DNA of 50,490 nt, taken from contig PLET01000104.1 in the NCBI GenBank assembly GCA_003137095.1, positions 1-50,490 of the forward strand. The letters are read 5' to 3'. The notes beneath the pieces are model-generated. The model saw only the letters and a list, made by a program, of their open reading frames with translations, did not search any database and was not told the DNA's origin. The position numbers and the translations under genes are program-made. How positions within the stretch are numbered: position 1 is the first letter of the stretch; the number at the start of each line of letters is the position of its first letter. Shown in pieces: positions 48,639 through 50,490 of this stretch. Source of the DNA: Gammaproteobacteria bacterium. Its GTDB lineage: Bacteria > Pseudomonadota > Gammaproteobacteria > Steroidobacterales > Steroidobacteraceae.

Positions 48639-49415
48639 ATGGCCAGCGGTTTATCCCTTTCGATCGACGGCGGCGTCGCACGGCTTCGCCTGACGCGGCC
48701 TCAGGCGCGCAACTCCCTGACCCAGGCGGTGTGCAGCGCCCTGTGCGAGGCGCTCACGGCACTCGCACGGGACCCCGCGTGTCGGATCCTGGTGGTGGAA
48801 GGCAGCGGCGGTTCGTTTGCCAGCGGCGCGGACATCGCCGAACTCGACCGCCTGCGCGGCGATCCCCCGCAGCTCATCGCCATGTACCGGCTGCTGCGAG
48901 AGACCCAGGAACTGCTGTATGGCCTGCCGCGGCCCACCATCGCCCTGATCGACGGCTTTTGCCTGGGCGCGGGTCTGAGCATCGCGCTGGCTTGCGATCT
49001 GCGGCTGGCGGCCACGCGCAGCGTGTTTGCCGCCTCGCCCTGCCGCATCGGGCTTCTCTACAGCGACAGCGAGGTGCGGCGACTGGCGATGCGGATCGGT
49101 ACGGCCGGGACGCGCGATCTGCTGTTCACGGGACGGCGCATTTTCGGCGCGGAGGCGCTGCGGCTGGGTCTCATCGAGCGCCTGTCGGAGCCCGGGGAAC
49201 TTGAAGAGTCCCTGACCGAGCTGGTGGGCCAGATTGATTCGTGTTCGCAGGCCTCGCTGCACAAGACGAAACAGCAGCTGTTGCGACTGGAGACCGCCGG
49301 CGGCGGCGTGAGGCGCGACGATGCCGAGGCGGAGGCCGCATTTTTCGAGGCGGACGCCGCCGAAGGTTTCGCGGCCTTCCTACAGCGGCGCAGCCCGCGG
49401 TTTCCGGGCCGATGA
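48639..49415 (+). CDS. Crotonase-superfamily protein lacking both catalytic Glu
   Basis: A 258-residue crotonase with the oxyanion strands EGSGGSFASGADIAEL and GFCLGAGLSIALACDLRLA. The two glutamates of enoyl-CoA hydratase are not present: the first position reads GAGLSIAL (Ser) and the second FAASPCRIG (Pro). It should therefore not be assumed to hydrate a double bond; an isomerase, decarboxylase, thioesterase or C-C hydrolase role of this superfamily is possible. It starts 13 bases after the BKACE gene, and its stop overlaps the dehydrogenase ATG (ATGA). Confidence 0.88.
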   Translation: MASGLSLSIDGGVARLRLTRPQARNSLTQAVCSALCEALTALARDPACRILVVEGSGGSFASGADIAELDRLRGDPPQLIAMYRLLRETQELLYGLPRPTIALIDGFCLGAGLSIALACDLRLAATRSVFAASPCRIGLLYSDSEVRRLAMRIGTAGTRDLLFTGRRIFGAEALRLGLIERLSEPGELEESLTELVGQIDSCSQASLHKTKQQLLRLETAGGGVRRDDAEAEAAFFEADAAEGFAAFLQRRSPRFPGR

Positions 49416-50490
49416 CGGCCGATGACCCCGCCACCGCGGATATCCGCGACTCGGTGCGCGCACTGTGCACGCGCTTTCCGGGCGCGTACTGGCGCGAACT
49501 CGACCGGTCCCGCGGCTATCCCACGCAATTCGTGGCCGAATTGACCGCCGCCGGATTCCTGGCGGCGCTGATCCCGGAAGAGTACGGCGGCAGCGGACTC
49601 GGGCTGAGCGCGGCGGCGGCGGTGCTCGAGGAGATTCACGCGAGCGGCGGCAACGGCGGCGCCTGCCACGCGCAGATGTACATGATGGGAACCCTGCTGC
49701 GGCACGGATCCGGGGCGCAGAAGCGCTCGTGGCTGCCGCAGATTGCGCGCGGCGAAATCCGGCTGCAGGCGTTCGGTGTCACCGAACCGAGCAGCGGCAG
49801 CGATACCCTGGCGCTGCGGACCACGGCGGTTCCCGATGGTGATCACTACATCATCAACGGCCAGAAGATCTGGACCTCGCGTGCCGAGCATTCGGATCTG
49901 ATGCTGCTGCTGGCGCGCACCACCCCGGCGGACCAGGTGAAGAAGCGCACGGAAGGACTGTCCGTGCTCTTGATCGACATGCGCGAGGCGCTCGGCAGGG
50001 GCCTGACCATCCGTCCGATCCGCACCATGATGAATCACTCGACCACCGAGGTGTTCTTCGAGAATCTGCGGGTGCCGTCAGGTGCCCTGGTCGGGGAACC
50101 GGGCCGGGGCTTTCATTACATCCTGGACGGCATGAATGCGGAACGGACCTTGATCGCCGCCGAATGCGTGGGCGATGGCCGCTGGTTCATCGAGAAGGCA
50201 GCCGCTTACGCCCGCGAACGCCGGGTTTTCGGCCGGCCCATCGGCCAGAATCAGGGGATCCAGTTCCCGATTTCCCGCGCCTACGCAGCGGTTCGTGCGG
50301 CGGCGCTCGCCGTGTCGCATGCGGCGCAGCGCTTCGAGTCCGGCGCGCGGATCGGCGAGGAGGCGAACATCGCCAAGCTGCTCGCATCCGAGGCCTCATG
50401 GCAGGCGGCGGAGGCCTGCGTGCAGACCTTCGGCGGATTCGCCTTCGCCGAGGAATACGACGTCGAGCGCAAATTCCGCGAGACGCGGCT
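49412..50490 (+). CDS. Acyl-CoA dehydrogenase (partial, runs off the window)
   Basis: The first 359 codons of a family member. It shows IPEEYGGSGLGLSAAAAVLEEI, the FAD/substrate contacts AFGVTEPSSGSDTLAL and YIINGQKIWTSRAEHSD, the middle-domain end and helices ERTLIAAECVGDG and RRVFGRPIGQNQGIQFP. The C-terminal helical part, including the usual catalytic glutamate, lies beyond the window edge at 50490. It oxidises an acyl-CoA to the 2-enoyl-CoA with ETF as acceptor. It is the last visible gene of the NodB-to-dehydrogenase unit, and its ATG overlaps the crotonase stop. Confidence 0.92.
   Translation, partial: MTADDPATADIRDSVRALCTRFPGAYWRELDRSRGYPTQFVAELTAAGFLAALIPEEYGGSGLGLSAAAAVLEEIHASGGNGGACHAQMYMMGTLLRHGSGAQKRSWLPQIARGEIRLQAFGVTEPSSGSDTLALRTTAVPDGDHYIINGQKIWTSRAEHSDLMLLLARTTPADQVKKRTEGLSVLLIDMREALGRGLTIRPIRTMMNHSTTEVFFENLRVPSGALVGEPGRGFHYILDGMNAERTLIAAECVGDGRWFIEKAAAYARERRVFGRPIGQNQGIQFPISRAYAAVRAAALAVSHAAQRFESGARIGEEANIAKLLASEASWQAAEACVQTFGGFAFAEEYDVERKFRETR

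Noticed and set aside
1-50490. Insertion sequences, prophage or integrative element
   Set aside because: No transposase, integrase, resolvase or phage structural gene motif was found in any frame, and no long terminal repeats were noticed.

Overview
The window is a GC-rich, gene-dense stretch of a bacterial chromosome, most likely from a proteobacterium. Supporting signs are outer-membrane lipoproteins, a tripartite RND efflux system, Tat-type oxidoreductases, a CCA-encoding tRNA-Arg and many ATGA/GTGA start-stop overlaps. A gamma- or betaproteobacterium with broad catabolic ability fits best, but the sequence alone does not settle the family. I see no transposase, integrase, phage gene or CRISPR array. 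No stretch over 300 bases lacks a protein gene except about 1.67-2.01 kb, which holds the tRNA.

Layout. 0.1-1.7 kb: an ArsR-type regulator coupled to an exported SGNH hydrolase, then tRNA-Arg(ACG). 2.0-5.7 kb: an orphan lipoprotein, then a short aromatic-oxidation cassette (FAD monooxygenase, cupin, extradiol-type VOC enzyme). 5.7-7.1 kb: a PhnB-like VOC protein behind an AraC regulator. 7.2-11.6 kb: an exported S9 peptidase coupled to an internally deleted epoxide hydrolase, a putative lipoprotein, and an AllA-fold protein. 11.6-13.5 kb: an LrgA/LrgB pair and a crotonase. 13.4-21.0 kb: a metal-homeostasis island. It has a CzcA-type RND tripartite pump facing a DmeR/DmeF sensor-transporter pair across an intergenic region with a G-tract operator. 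21.1-27.9 kb: amine oxidase, IorA/IorB molybdenum hydroxylase and HotDog hydratase, facing an MFS transporter and a membrane protein.

28.0-50.5 kb is the most unusual part, a catabolic supercluster with three IclR regulators. One plus-strand, translationally coupled unit carries IclR, a cyclic amidohydrolase, a zinc-free reductase, a small ferredoxin-fold protein, an SDR, an unknown 120-residue protein and a TMADH-type flavoprotein. A minus-strand unit carries a LeuC/LeuD-type isomerase, an HMG-CoA-lyase-like enzyme, a CaiB-type CoA-transferase and a methyltransferase. A second plus-strand unit carries a NodB/PuuE-like hydrolase, an AllA-like lyase, a BKACE (DUF849) enzyme, a crotonase and an acyl-CoA dehydrogenase that runs off the window. 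An amidase and an alpha/beta hydrolase with histidine at the nucleophile elbow lie between them.

Read together, the 21-50 kb enzymes look like parts of a peripheral route. A nitrogen-containing (perhaps heterocyclic, lactam or imide) compound could be hydroxylated, reduced, ring-opened and de-amidated, then carried through CoA chemistry to central metabolites. This pathway is inference; the enzyme families are what the sequence supports.
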